From the NCBI GenBank assembly GCA_001692895.1, contig KV748240.1, forward strand, positions 503,239-567,238: DNA of 64,000 nucleotides, in the 5' to 3' direction. The notes below the pieces were generated by a model. The model had not been told where the DNA came from, did no database searches, and worked only from the letters and a program-made list of their open reading frames with translations. Shown here piece after piece: positions 9,351 through 21,562 of this stretch. The position numbers were made by a program, and so were the translations under genes. The first letter of the stretch is position 1. Every line of letters begins with the position of its first letter. This DNA comes from Cenococcum geophilum 1.58. Lineage: Eukaryota > Ascomycota > Dothideomycetes > Gloniales > Gloniaceae.

Positions 9351-12300
9351 ATTAACTGGAAGAAAAGAATTGCTAAATACGGCTATAGAATTAACTTGGA
9401 GATAGCTACGGATAATAATCTAGCGGAGTATGTGGAGACTAAGATGCACCTATATACACGGCATAACCTTATAGACTTTTCACTGTGGATAGTATATTAG
9501 GAAGACTTTAAAGACTTTATACTAGAGCTCTTTAAACGAGTATAATCCGAAATTAGAGTGGGAATCCGTAACTACCTAGTTAAGAGAGGAGTATACGTTG
9601 TTAAGTAAGATAAGAGGCACACCCTTAGTAAGGTGCTGACGGACGTTGCCTATAAAGAAGAGTTTTATAAATGGACGGATAAGGAGCTTATCGCGGCCCT
9701 TGCAGAGGTAAAGCTAATAATTATAATAACTTTGTAAGACTAACTTAATTCGACCTTAGATAAGCTTGCTATACCTCTAGCCCCACCACTAGGTACTTTA
9801 CTAACTCCACCAGCTATTCTAGCCGCTGTACTACTAGCTACTCCGGTTGCTACACCGCCAGTTACCCTAATTGTAGCACCGCCAGCTACCCCGGTTGCTG
9901 CCCCTACTACCCCTACTACCCCCCCTAGATCTACTCCGATTGCTGCACCGCCAGCTACTTTAATTGCTACCCCTGCTAACCTCGCTACCCCTCTTGGTCC
10001 TTAATCCTCTAATTATAACTAAATCCACGCTCTTATTAACTAACTGCTATGGCTAAGAGAGCAGCAACTGCAGCAGCTATAGTAACCGTAGCAGCTATAT
10101 ATATATATACTACCCGAACCAGCTATACTTAGCGTGGAGTAAGGACCTAAGTAAGGATCTGGATACAGTAAGGAGGTGGCTATAATTATAAAGATCTATA
10201 TAGACGACTAAAAGTACAATGGAGTTAACGACAGCTTTGACTTTAAGCTAACTATCTTCTATAATATCTGTAAGAGATCTAGCTTACTACCAGAAGGCTA
10301 TATAGTGGCATTCCCTAGTATGCTAAAAGGGCTTGCTTAGGACCACTACTATAACAGCAACCTTAAGTCGAGACCTTTTACTAAAGCCTACAACTATATA
10401 CGACAGTTCTTTAAAGGGCTAGAATACTACCGCAAGAATCTTACGGAGTGGAACAGTATAACCCTCTAAGGAGTTATGGATGAGAACCCTAATAAGTTAA
10501 TCTATTAGAACTTCTAACTACTTATAGATAAGCTGCTAAAGCAACGCTATAGACTATACCTAGACTTCTATATAAACCGCATTTTTATAAATAAGCTAGT
10601 TACTGCTTGCCAGGGAGTACTAGTATGCCGTATTACTGTCTCTAACCCTTTAGAAGACCTCTCTTAGTTAATTAGCAAGCTACAATCCTCTATTATTGCG
10701 TGGGAAAAAGAATACCCCCTATAGGCCTTAATAAGATCGTCTTATTAAGCCTTCTTTACGGATTAATGCTATTACCGAAATAACTAGAATTGAGACCGAA
10801 ACACTAATTGCTATGGCAGTAATTACCCCCATAGAACCAACGGTAGACTAAAGGCTAAGTGCTACGTCTGTAAGAAGGAGGACTGCCGTTTATAGAAATA
10901 TACAGAGGAGGAGCGTAATCGGTCTAGAGATGACTATAAGAGACGTTTTATTAATATTAAGGGCCGTAATAAGGGCAACTTTAATAACTACTTTAAACAA
11001 TACGTTGCCGTCTGCGAAAGAGATAAAGAGGATAACTTAGACTTTAAAGCCTATATACACGACGCTAATAACTCTAGAAGCAATGCCGGAGAACCTAACG
11101 ATAGTTCTACCTATATTACTACCTTTAGAATACTTACTATAGAGGAAGCAACCTCTATAAGCGTAGAACTAGCTAATAAGGCTTATATACACCTGCTTAC
11201 GGCTTTAGAACTTACCACGGAGTTTACCACGGAACCTTACACGGAGACCAACCCATTTGCCTATAGTATGGCTATAGCTACAGCGTTACAATACACCTTA
11301 ACGGTCTTTATAGGAATTATAATTGATATAGGTGCTTCGCGTAAGTCTATAGCTGGCTACGGTTAATTCCAAGCTCTATAGGCTGTAGATAAGTCTGTAA
11401 GTCTTAACACGTTAACTAAGGGCTAAGTAACTGTCTAATTTGGGATTAGAGCCTCTATATTTATCGGAACTATAGACGTTAATAGCCCTATAGGCAAGGT
11501 ATAATTCCATATCGTTAAAGCAGATACTTCCTTCCTACTTTGCTTAGTAGATATAGATAGACTCTATATTAAATACGATAACCTAAAGGACGTTATTATT
11601 ACTCGCACTAAAAGGGTGCTAGTAGTTAGACGATTTGGCCACCTATTTCTCTTATGGAGCTTCTCCTTATAGTCTTATTTAGTCGAGTCTTTTAATATAA
11701 ACCCTTACTACTTAACTAACGTAGAACTACGACGTCTACACCGTTAATTTAGTTACCCGTTAGTTAATAGACTGCAAAAGCTTCTTAATAAGGCTGGCTA
11801 TGGCTATAACACTAATAGATCCGCTATTAAAGAGCTAACTAGACTCTGCCACTATTGCTAGAAGTATAGCAGATCTCTAGGTAGATTTCGCTTTACCCTA
11901 TAAGATAACGTTAATTTTAATTATAATATTATTGTTGACATTATATATATTAGCGGCTCCCCCCTACTACATATAGTTGACGAAGTAACTCGATTTTAAG
12001 CTGGTAGATAGCTATAAGATATTAGCGCCAAGCATACTTGGGACATTCTACGGATGTGCTGGATTAATAGCTACTTAGGACTACTAGACCTAATTACTAT
12101 AGACGCTGGGAAGAACTTTATTAGCAAGGAGTTTAAGCACTACGCTGCCACTATAGGAGTAACCATAAAGTTAGTTCTAGTCAAATCACACAATTCCATT
12201 GGAATGGTAGAGCGCTACTACGGTCCGCTACAATGAGCCTACCAAATCATTATAACTAAAATCCCTAAAATTAGCAAGGAGATGGCCCTATAAATGGCCT

Positions 12301-14507
12301 TTAAAGCTATTAATAACACGGCTGGCCTAGAAGGCCTAGTCCCTACACTCCTAGTCTTTAGAGCCTACCCCCAAATGGTTAAATTAGACGCGCTATTACC
12401 TTTAGTTATATAGCGAGCTGCGGCTATTAAGAAAGTAATGGTGGAAATCTAGAAGCTATAAGCTAAATAATAGATCGCTAATGCTTTTAATATACGAAAC
12501 GGACTATAAACTAACGCCATTTACGGCCTCCTACCTAGTTCGCCTGTCTTAGTCTAGAGAGAAGGTAATACTGGCCAGAGTAGTTATTAGGATAGGCTAT
12601 ATACGCTACTTGCCGTTAACGGTAAGACCTACACCGTAAAGCTACCGAATAGGCCTATAACCTTCCGCTCTACGGTTATAAAATCTTACCTACTGGACCT
12701 ATAAGACCTAGTTAAACCACGAGAGCCTATTAAATTAGCTGAACTAGTACCTTTACCAGCTAAACCTTAATTGTTACCTAAAGCTAAACTATAGCTACCG
12801 CCAAAGCGAGGTAGAGGTCGCCCCCGTAAATACCTATTGCTTACGGCTATCGCAGACACGGCTATTATAGACGCTATAATAGATATAGGTGCTTTTATAG
12901 GTAATATTGCAGATATTGCTGATATCGCTATCTACTTATAGAACGATGATAATACCTAATTTAGTGCTTTACGATAAAAGGAGGTCATAGGCCTACTTAA
13001 GAAAGGCGTCTTTAAGATTATTAAGCTACGCGATATGCCAAAGGGGGTCAGACTCTTTAACTTACGGTTTGTTAATAAGATTAAGAATAAGGGAACTAAT
13101 AGAGCCTTTAAGAAATCACGACTTGTTGTATAGGCCTATAATAATTTGGAGAAAGAGCTAGTCCTTACTTAGTCACTAACAATTTAACGGGTTAGCCAGC
13201 GGCTAATTCTCTGTATTGCTGCTATGCTACTATAGATATGACTCTACCTCTGAGATATCTTATAAGCCTATATCCAGTCTACTATAAACCTAAACCGTGA
13301 GTTCTATATATAACCACTATATAAGCTAAATAAATAATTGGGAATTGATACGGACTCCATTTTAAAGATTATAAAGCCACTTTATAAAGTACCTAAAGCT
13401 AGAAACTACTGGTTTAAGACCTACTATTTATACTATATTAATTAGCTGCAAATAAACCAGTCTATATATAACCCTTACTTGCTCTACAGCGATAAGCCTT
13501 TTAGAATTATTGGCCTATAGACTAACAATACACTATTTCTCGTAGATAATACCTTTATAGAGGCTAAATAAAGCGAACTACATAAGGCCAAATTTATGGC
13601 TAAGGAGCGAGAGTAATTAACTACTAATATACCAATTAAGTTTAATGGAGGACTTATTTAATTAATATAAGACGGGAGTATTACGCTAACGCAAAAGCGC
13701 CAGTGTAAGAACCTTAGTGTGGTTAATACTACGCTAGTAGACAGCACTAGCTCTAGAGGAGTTACGCGTGGCCTGCTTACGCTAAAGAACTAGTATATCG
13801 CTTAACGCGCCAGAGGAGCCTATATCGCCTTAGTCTGTCAGCCAAAGGCCTTATTTAACCTATCCTTTACTACCTAGGTAATTAATTCAGTTAAAGACAA
13901 TGTAAAGAGTCTTAATAAGCAATTAAGCTGGCAGATTAAGAACGTAAATAGAGGCCTGAAGTTCGTTAAGCTAGACGTTAATACCTTATAACTCCTGGTA
14001 TTTACGGACGCTTCCTTCGCCAATAATAAGGACTTATCTTCGCAAATTAGCTACATACTTATACTAGCAGACGCCTTAAATAAGGCAAATATTGTCCACT
14101 GGTCCTTAGTTAAGTGCAAAAGAGTTACTAGGAGTGTATTAGCCTTAGAGTTGTACGGCATAGCGCATAGTTTCGATATAGGCGCTGCAATTAAATCCAC
14201 GCTAGATAAGGTCTTATAGGTCAACTTGCTACTTATTCTCTATACTAATTTAAAGTCTTTATATAACTATCTTATCCGACTAGAAACTACGTAAGAGAAA
14301 TGCTTGATGATTGATATAATGTGCCTTTACTAAGCTTATAAACGAAGATAGATTACTAAAGTCAAGTAGATCGATGGAGATACTAACCCTACGGACGCTA
14401 TAACAAAGGGTAAGCCCTATACGGCACTATTATAGCTTATTAATATGAATTAAGTTAAATTATGGGCTATAGGGTGGGTTGAGCGAATGGATTTGACTTT
14501 AGTTTAG
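9351..14507 (+). pseudogene. Copia-1 gag-pol polyprotein, single frame, RIP-inactivated
   Basis: One frame (codon starts divisible by 3) runs about 1,720 codons to a TAG at 14505, broken only by RIP-type stops. In order: gag with KYNGVNDSFDFKLTIFYNIC near 10210-10270; a Cys-rich CYVCKKEDC block at 10860; protease DIGAS near 11326; integrase zinc region near 11830-11870; integrase core with TIDAGKNF and SIGMVERY (12054-12236 is open); reverse transcriptase with LVDN at 13542-13553 in place of YVDD; and RNase H with VFTDASFANN at 13998 and LALELYGIAH near 14140. It ends WVERM. Ancestral start ATG not identified. Integrase before RT fixes it as Ty1/copia. Catalytic Asp-to-Asn and Q/W-to-stop changes make it inactive. 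Confidence 0.95.
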
Positions 14508-14789
14508 CGTTGGCGCTAGTACTAAGCAAGCTAATAGTGATTTTCTATCCCGGGGATAGAAAATCCTAATTAGTTGGCAGAAGTTAGGTTCGGCAGAATT
14601 TGGCAGAATTTGGCAGAATTCGGTATTATAGCAGAATTCGGCAGAATTCGGTAACATGTCAGAATTTGGCAGAATTTGGTAATATGGCAGAATTTGGCAG
14701 AAAGTCGCTATTGCGTATATACTATAAATAGCCTAGAAGTAGACTTAACTTTAAAGTATAGATTAGTCTTCTTTTTAGAGTTGCTCCAG
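14508..14789 (+). repeat. Copia-1 3' non-coding region: palindrome and 10-bp repeats
   Basis: 14531-14573 is a 43-bp palindrome centred on TATCCCGGGGATA. 14576-14700 holds about ten copies of a 10-mer, GGCAGAATTT. Both motifs recur in other element types in the window (46374-46416 in gypsy-4; 2541-2602 in the gypsy-0 LTR, reverse complement). Confidence 0.85.
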
Positions 14790-14962
14790 TGTTAGAATGT
14801 TAATTATGTAACGTGGTTACGGGACTATATAGTAAGGTTAGCTAACCTAACCTTAGAGCAACCCCTTACTTCTAGTAAAAATAATTAACTACCAACTTTA
14901 ACACCGCATACGTACCACTATAAGTGATATTCGTGCACGTTGATAAAGCGAGTATACCGACA
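14790..14962 (+). repeat. 3' LTR of copia-1
   Basis: 173 bp. It keeps the CCGACA end, while its start is altered to TGTTAGAATG. CTTTC follows at 14963. Confidence 0.94.
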
Positions 14963-14967
14963 CTTTC

Positions 14968-17900
14968 TTATAGCGTTTTTTAGGTTCTTAAGTAGTTTCT
15001 AGGTAGTCTTATTATAGCTTATCTACTATACTTTATACTATATTTTGTTGTTAACGTCCTTATAACTAATAATCCTTAAAACTTACTATTTGTTTTCTTC
15101 TTAACCTCTATATATATCTACTTTATAAACTAGTGATTTAACATTCCTATATACTAGTTCTAGTATTATAATACGCTATATAGGGTAAAATTTTATTTTC
15201 GCTAGTAAGTTAAGTCTGTATATAACTTTTAAAAAATTTACTACGATTTTAAATAGTCCTAGTCTAACGTAGTCTAACTTTTTACTTAGTTATTAACTCG
15301 TAAAATTTTAGTATAGTAGCTATACTTTATCCCCCTCCTTAAGATCTAATCCCTTAAATCTCTTAGCGTTATAATACCTAGCTATCTACTCCTATATTAT
15401 TTTTGCTATAAAGTAGAGGTCCTTATAAAGGCTTATTAGAGTTTCTATATTCTACTTTATTATACTACTTATTTTTTTTACTTATTTAGGTAATAATAAT
15501 ATTCTAGGTTTATATCTATAATTTACCTAAAATAGTAATATCTTTATACCCTCTTATAGTATTATATTATATATAAACTATATAACTAGTAATAATAATA
15601 CCTAATTATTCTATACATAATTAATATAATGCCTTAGGTATTATTCTAATGTCTAGTTTGGTCGTTTTGTTTATCTATTTATCTATAAATAATATAAGGT
15701 AGAAGTTACTACTTTTACCCCTTATTCCGCTAAGAATACCTCCTAAAATACTACTATAAATCTTAGATCTCTATCCAATATAATTTTATTTAGTGCTCCG
15801 TATCTTATAAATACTTCTTTTATATAGATTTTAACGATATATTCTACTAAGATTTCTTCTATATATACTATAAAGTATCCCTACTTTATAAGCTTATCTA
15901 CTATTACTAAGATTGTATTATATATCCATCCAGTAATAGGGTTCTTTAACTTTAGTAACTTTATAATAAAGTCCTATAATATAGTCTCCTATAGTTTTCC
16001 TAGTATCTCTATAGGTTATAACTTCCTATATAGTTTATACCTTACTAGCTTATTTCTTTAGTAATCTAAATACTCCCTTATAGTTTTTTATACTATACCC
16101 TAGATTCTATTAATAATATATTCTTCTTAAAGTCTTAATACTAAAGCCTATACTCCATTATATCCTTATATTATTTCCTTATAGAAGTCTTTAATAAACT
16201 TTTTTATAATTCCTCTTAGAATATATATAGCCTTATACTATTTATACTAGTCTATTTCTAGGTCTTTAAGTTATACCTCTTAAATCTTCTAAGCCCACTC
16301 GCTCTCTAGTAATTCGTACGTTTATACCTCTTACGTTATTACTATTTTAGATAGTTATATCTAATTAATCTATCTTTATCTTTGCGTAGCATTACTCCTA
16401 ATAGTTTTTATTATTTTATAGTTCTGCCTTTCTACTAAGTGTATCTACTCTAGCGTTATCTAATCCTTTAGTGTGCTAGATTTCGAAATAAAATTCTATA
16501 AGTATCTCTGCCTATCTAACTTGTCTTTAATTAAGTTCCTTTATTATTAGGAATCCTATTAGGTTTTTATAATCCGTCTTAACTGTAAATAGTTTCTCTA
16601 TACCTTATAAAAATAATCTCTATTCCTTTAATACTACTATTATACCTAATAACACTTTATTATAAATGTTATAGTTTAGTTCTAGTAGTATTATTTTTTA
16701 ACTATAGTATACTACTAGGTGCTATGCGTTCTAGTACTTTTATAGTAAGTATACTCCTAGTATAAAGTCTAATATATCCGTTTCTATAACCGTATCTAAC
16801 TATAGTTAATAGATTTTAGGCATTAGATCCTAGGTAAATAACCTCTTAAGTTCTTAAAACAGCTCTTTTTATTTACTATCCTATTTCTATAGTTCCTCCT
16901 TTTTTATAAGTCTTATAAAGGGTTTAATATTCTTTAACCACTATATAATAAACCTCTTATAGTAGTTATAAAACCCTAAGAATAATCTTAACTGCGTAAT
17001 ATTCTCTAGTTTTTACTAACTTACTATAGCTTCTACCTTCTTTAGGTCTATGCTAATATAACCTAGTTTAATAATAAATCTAATAAAATCTATCTTCCTT
17101 ATAAAGAACTCGTATTTCTTAATTGCTACTAATATCTTTTCTCTTTATAGTCTCTTTAAAACCTATTTAATATATTCTTTGTATTCTTCTTTAATTATTA
17201 AGTAGATAATAATATTATTAAGATATAATATAACAAATTTATCTAAGTGTTCTCCTAATACATTGTTAATTCTCTTCTAAAATATTATTGGTATATTTAT
17301 AAGTCCAAATTGCATAACTAATAGTTTATATAGTCCTTTAACCTAAAGGCTGCTTTTTATTTATTACCTTCTTTAATCCTAATCTAATAGTATACCTACC
17401 TTAGATCTATCTTTGTAAAGATTTACGCGTTATATATCCTATTTTAGATTTCGCTAATTAAGGGTAAAAAGTATCTATCCTTTCTGGTGATGCTATTTAG
17501 TTATTTATAGTTAATATATAGCCTTGGTTTTCTATTCTTCTTTAGTATAAACAGTACTAGATAACCTACTAATAACTATAATAGTCTAATATATCCCTTT
17601 CGTAGGTTTTCTTAAACGAATTCTTTTAAAGCCCTTAACTCCTCTTAAGTTAGCTTATAGATTAAAAAGAACCTTAGACTTATTCCTAGTTCCAATTCTA
17701 TTTTATAATCCTATACTATATACTCTAATAGCTTCTTACTTTCTAGGCTCTATAGCTCTTTGCTATATTTATAGTATCTTTTTAGTATATAGCTTAAGTT
17801 ATCCTTAGCCTCTTTATACGTTGTACCTACTTAGTACTATACCAATTTAGCCTATTATTATATTTTACAGCGTTAAGTATCTTTAATATTAACCTGCCCT

Positions 17901-20900
17901 ATAACCCAATTAATTCTTAGATTATATTTCTATAACTAAGGCATCCTTAAGACTACCTTATCCTTTCCTAATAGTAGGAGGTTAAAGGATATTGTAATTA
18001 CTCTTCCTTTAATAGTTACTTATATAGGTCCTATTTTAAGATTAATAATACCTCCTCTATAGGCTATTAGATCTCCTAAAATTATAATTAATAGGTAAGG
18101 CCTATTTTTCTACCTATATAGTAATCCTATTTTTTTAACTACTACTAGTAAGATATAGTTCCTTATTGCTCCACTATCTATTAATACTTCAAATTATTAA
18201 TCTCGCCACTTAATTTCTAAATTTAGGTATTAACCTTAAATTCCTTTAAGGTTTTAAGGCTTTACTACTAGTTCCCTCTAGTCCTATAGGCCTTGTTTTT
18301 TTCTAACTATTAGCTTAATCCTAGCTCCTCTATTAGCTAATATCTTGTTTATTTTTTATTCTTAATATACTATAAACACGTATTATCTAGGCAATCCCAC
18401 CACTATTATCTATCTAGGCATTCTTCCGTTAGGAATCTTCCTAGTTAAAGTACTAAATTGTCTAATTCTAGTCCTTTTACTAGATACTATCTATATATAT
18501 ACTTAATATTCCTATATCTACGCTTATCTAGCGCCCAATATATTCTAATAGGGTATTTCTTATTTTTAGCCTTTAGTACCTTATATATATCGCACTAGTT
18601 GTTTATATATATAATTTATACTAATATATAATATGCTATATATTTTAGGTTATCTCTCGGCTTATCTTTATCCTTAAGTTTAAACCTCTATCTAGATAAT
18701 TAGAACATTAGTTTTTTATTCGTAGATACTAAAATTTATCTTTTACTTCTCTAATCCTCTAATCTTCCTTTTAAGTCTTTTAACATTATAATTAATACTC
18801 CTTTAATATAACTTATGCGTTTTTTAGTAATTAGTATATTTTAAATAACCTTTTTATTTAACTATATATAGAAATCTTCCTACTTATTATTATATCTTTA
18901 TTTATACTACTTCTAATATAGCTATATAAGTATATTTGGTTTATCTATAAAGAAATATCTTATTATAGCTGCATTATAATAGCCCTTTATATATCTTTCT
19001 TTAAACCTAATAGGGATCTCTAAATCCTCCTCTTACTCTAGTTCTTCTAGCTATTTAGCCCTAGGTATACCTATCTTAGGTTTATTTATAATTTTTTATA
19101 TAGGTCTTTTACCTCTAGTTCCTCTAAACTCTTAATACCCTTTTTATTCTTATTATAGCTTAATCCTACTTTTAAATCCTAACTAGTCTTCTTCTAGTTT
19201 GCGCTTAGCGTTTAGACTCTTTAAATCCTTAAACTTTATAACCTTTATATTATCTTTCTAACTCTTTAGCTAAATGCTTTTTTCGCCTCTTATTAGAGTA
19301 ATTACTTATTCTCCATATTTATATTTAGGGAATTTTCGTCCTATACTTATTCATATATCTTTAAACTAAGCCTCTACTCTTAACTACTAGTTTTCATCTA
19401 TTATAGGTTCTTAAGCTATCCTTATCTTATCTTAAAAATCTTAGTTATCTTTTATCTAGTCTTAAAAATCTTAAGCCTATAGCCTTTTACCTTTATTAAG
19501 TAGTGCGGTAGCTATAGTAAATAGTTATCTACTAAGTTTATTCTAAAATATTCCGCTTCTCCTATTTTATAAAGTAATAGACGCCATATCTAATAGAGTG
19601 TTAATCCCTATTGCCGATTTAGTTTTCGTTTCTAACTTAGCCTCTACCTTAGTTATTACGTCCTTAAGGTTTATATACTCCTAGTAAGCCGCCTTTATTA
19701 CCTTACCATTACTACTAATAGTCTAATTATCTTAATCCTTAGATCCTACCGCCTAATAAAATTAGTATATAAGAAACTTCTCCGCTAACAACTGGTTATA
19801 TATACCGTCTTTATTCTTATCTAATTTAAAGAGTTAGACCGCTTCTTTATCCAATTATTATATACCCTAAAGTCCTCTTAACTTAGGCTCTTATAGCCAA
19901 TAGCTTACGCTATACTTAGCGTCCTTATAAATTTAGTATATATTATTATAATAATATGCAAAACTATTAATTAAACATTCCTTAGTTCCTTACAGTACAT
20001 TATCGTCCCTTTATACGTATATATTATCTATTAGTCTAGTTCCCTTTACTATATAGTTATTTTAACTACCTTTATAGTTTCTAGTAAAGTAACCCTATTT
20101 TCTATAATTTATATAAGCTTCTTCTTTATACTATATCTCCTATTATAGAGCCCGTTTAAATATCTTCTACTACTAAAATCCCTAGTTTAGTTTTTACTTC
20201 TTAGACCTCTAATTACTTAATCCTTATTCTTTAGGTTTCTATAGCTGTTTCTATTTCTTATTTTCTTTAGTACTGCTTAGGTCTATTAGCTCTACGCTAT
20301 ACTATAATTTCTATTTTTATTAATACGTCTCTTACGCCTTATATAACTATAAAACTCTATCTTACCCTTTCTTAGCTTATTCCCTTTAATAGATCCTATT
20401 ATCTATTTTAATTACTTAATTAATTAGTTCTTATATAGTCTTTATATCTTCTATAAAAATAATTATATCTTAAACTTTTGCCTTAAGCCCTTACTTATAC
20501 TGTGCTATAAGTATACTATTGTTCTACTTAACCTATATCGCTAGCGTCTAAAACTATATTATATACTTAATTGCTAAAGATCTCTATATTAGGTTTTAAA
20601 GTTTTTTTTTACTATAGTTATTACCTTTAGGTCCCCAAATATCTATATTAATTGTTCTATAAATCCTACCTAGCTTAAAAATATAAATCGTACCTCCTAG
20701 TTAGCAGTTGTCATGCCGTTTAGCTATATCTTGGTAAGGTAGGGTTTAACCCATTCTAAGGCCCTTCCCGTAAGGAATAGTCCTGCATACGCCACCTAAT
20801 CTGTAGGTATCGCTAGCCTTACCCCTTCCTATATAACCTTAAAGTGCATTTATATAAGGAATCCTTTAAGTTTTAATTTTTCTCCTATAAACCGTTTAAT

Positions 20901-21143
20901 AGAGGGTAACTTAACCTTTACTACTCTAATTCTATTAAGCCTATCTTTAAGTATTCTATTATTATCTATTAATTAATTAACTACTTCCTGCAACTAACCC
21001 TTTGTTATTAGTTGTGAATTAGTTTCTGCTATACTAGTGTCTCCGCTCGTTCCTAAGGTTATTACTATTATAGACGGCGTTATAATTGGTGCTTTTAGTG
21101 GTATATTATTTGACTTCTTTTACTATAACTAAGGTAGTAAATA
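14968..21143 (-). pseudogene. gypsy-2 gag-pol (minus strand), RIP-inactivated
   Basis: Minus-strand pol is readable from reverse transcriptase to chromodomain. RT includes LVMQFGLINIPIIFQK and ILYLNNIII near 17215, where the catalytic YxDD has become Y-L-N-N. RNase H contains a NYNIYNKVLLGII block. The integrase core has a FIRYGAPNKIILDRD block near 15800. The tail is a chromodomain-like block, EENK*QVLRIISYKDV near 15060-15110. Gag lies upstream (about 19.3-21 kb) but is very decayed. The frame ends just across the copia-1 insertion, near 8600. RIP stops make it dead. Confidence 0.88.
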
Positions 21144-21562
21144 TATAACAATACCTTATAGTAGGTACTATAGTAGGTACGCTAATAGGCTAAGTATATA
21201 GGTATAGAATAGTTAATAATATAATAACTAGTAGAGTAGGTACCTAATAGATTAACTCTAATTGTATTCTAAGATTTACTATAAAGAAGAGAACTATCTA
21301 GGTAGGGACTGTAGTTCTTTAAATATATAATCTAACTCCTAAAAAATATACTAAGTACGTTAGTATATTAGTACGTTAGTACGTCCCACGTTCTTACATT
21401 CCTACGTTTTTACCTTCTAAACTAATAACGTAATACGTTATATAACTCGGCTACCCCTTATCCTATAGCTCGATCGGTTCTATTGCCTTAAGCGCTATCT
21501 TAACTAACCCGTCTATATCTCTTCTTAGTAGTTCTATTACTGCCGCTATAAGGTCCGTAACA
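21144..21562 (-). repeat. 5' LTR of gypsy-2
   Basis: On the minus strand it starts TGTTACGGACC and ends in a RIP-altered form of TTGTTACA. It matches 7478-7880 along its length. ACTAC follows at 21563. Confidence 0.92.

Larger units (their letters stand above)
8668..14962 (+). mobile_element. Ty1/copia element copia-1, complete LTR to LTR
   Basis: Two 173-bp LTRs (8668-8840 and 14790-14962), each starting TGTYRGAAYG and ending in CCGACA or its RIP form, are flanked by the 5-bp duplication CTTTC (8663-8667 and 14963-14967). 6295 bp in total. A RIP-altered primer-binding-like CTGATTAGTAGAC follows the 5' LTR. It is inserted in gypsy-2 just after its chromodomain. Confidence 0.96.
7478..21562 (-). 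mobile_element. Ty3/gypsy element gypsy-2, complete LTR to LTR, split by copia-1
   Basis: Direct repeats 7478-7880 (403 bp) and 21144-21562 (419 bp) are clearly the same LTR. They are flanked by a 5-bp duplication, ACTAC (7473-7477 and 21563-21567). A polypurine tract on the minus strand (complement of 7881-7900) abuts the 3' LTR. Subtracting copia-1 and its TSD leaves about 7.8 kb, normal for a fungal gypsy element. It sits inside gypsy-1. Its LTR is a diverged relative of the gypsy-3 LTR at 36236. Confidence 0.95.
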
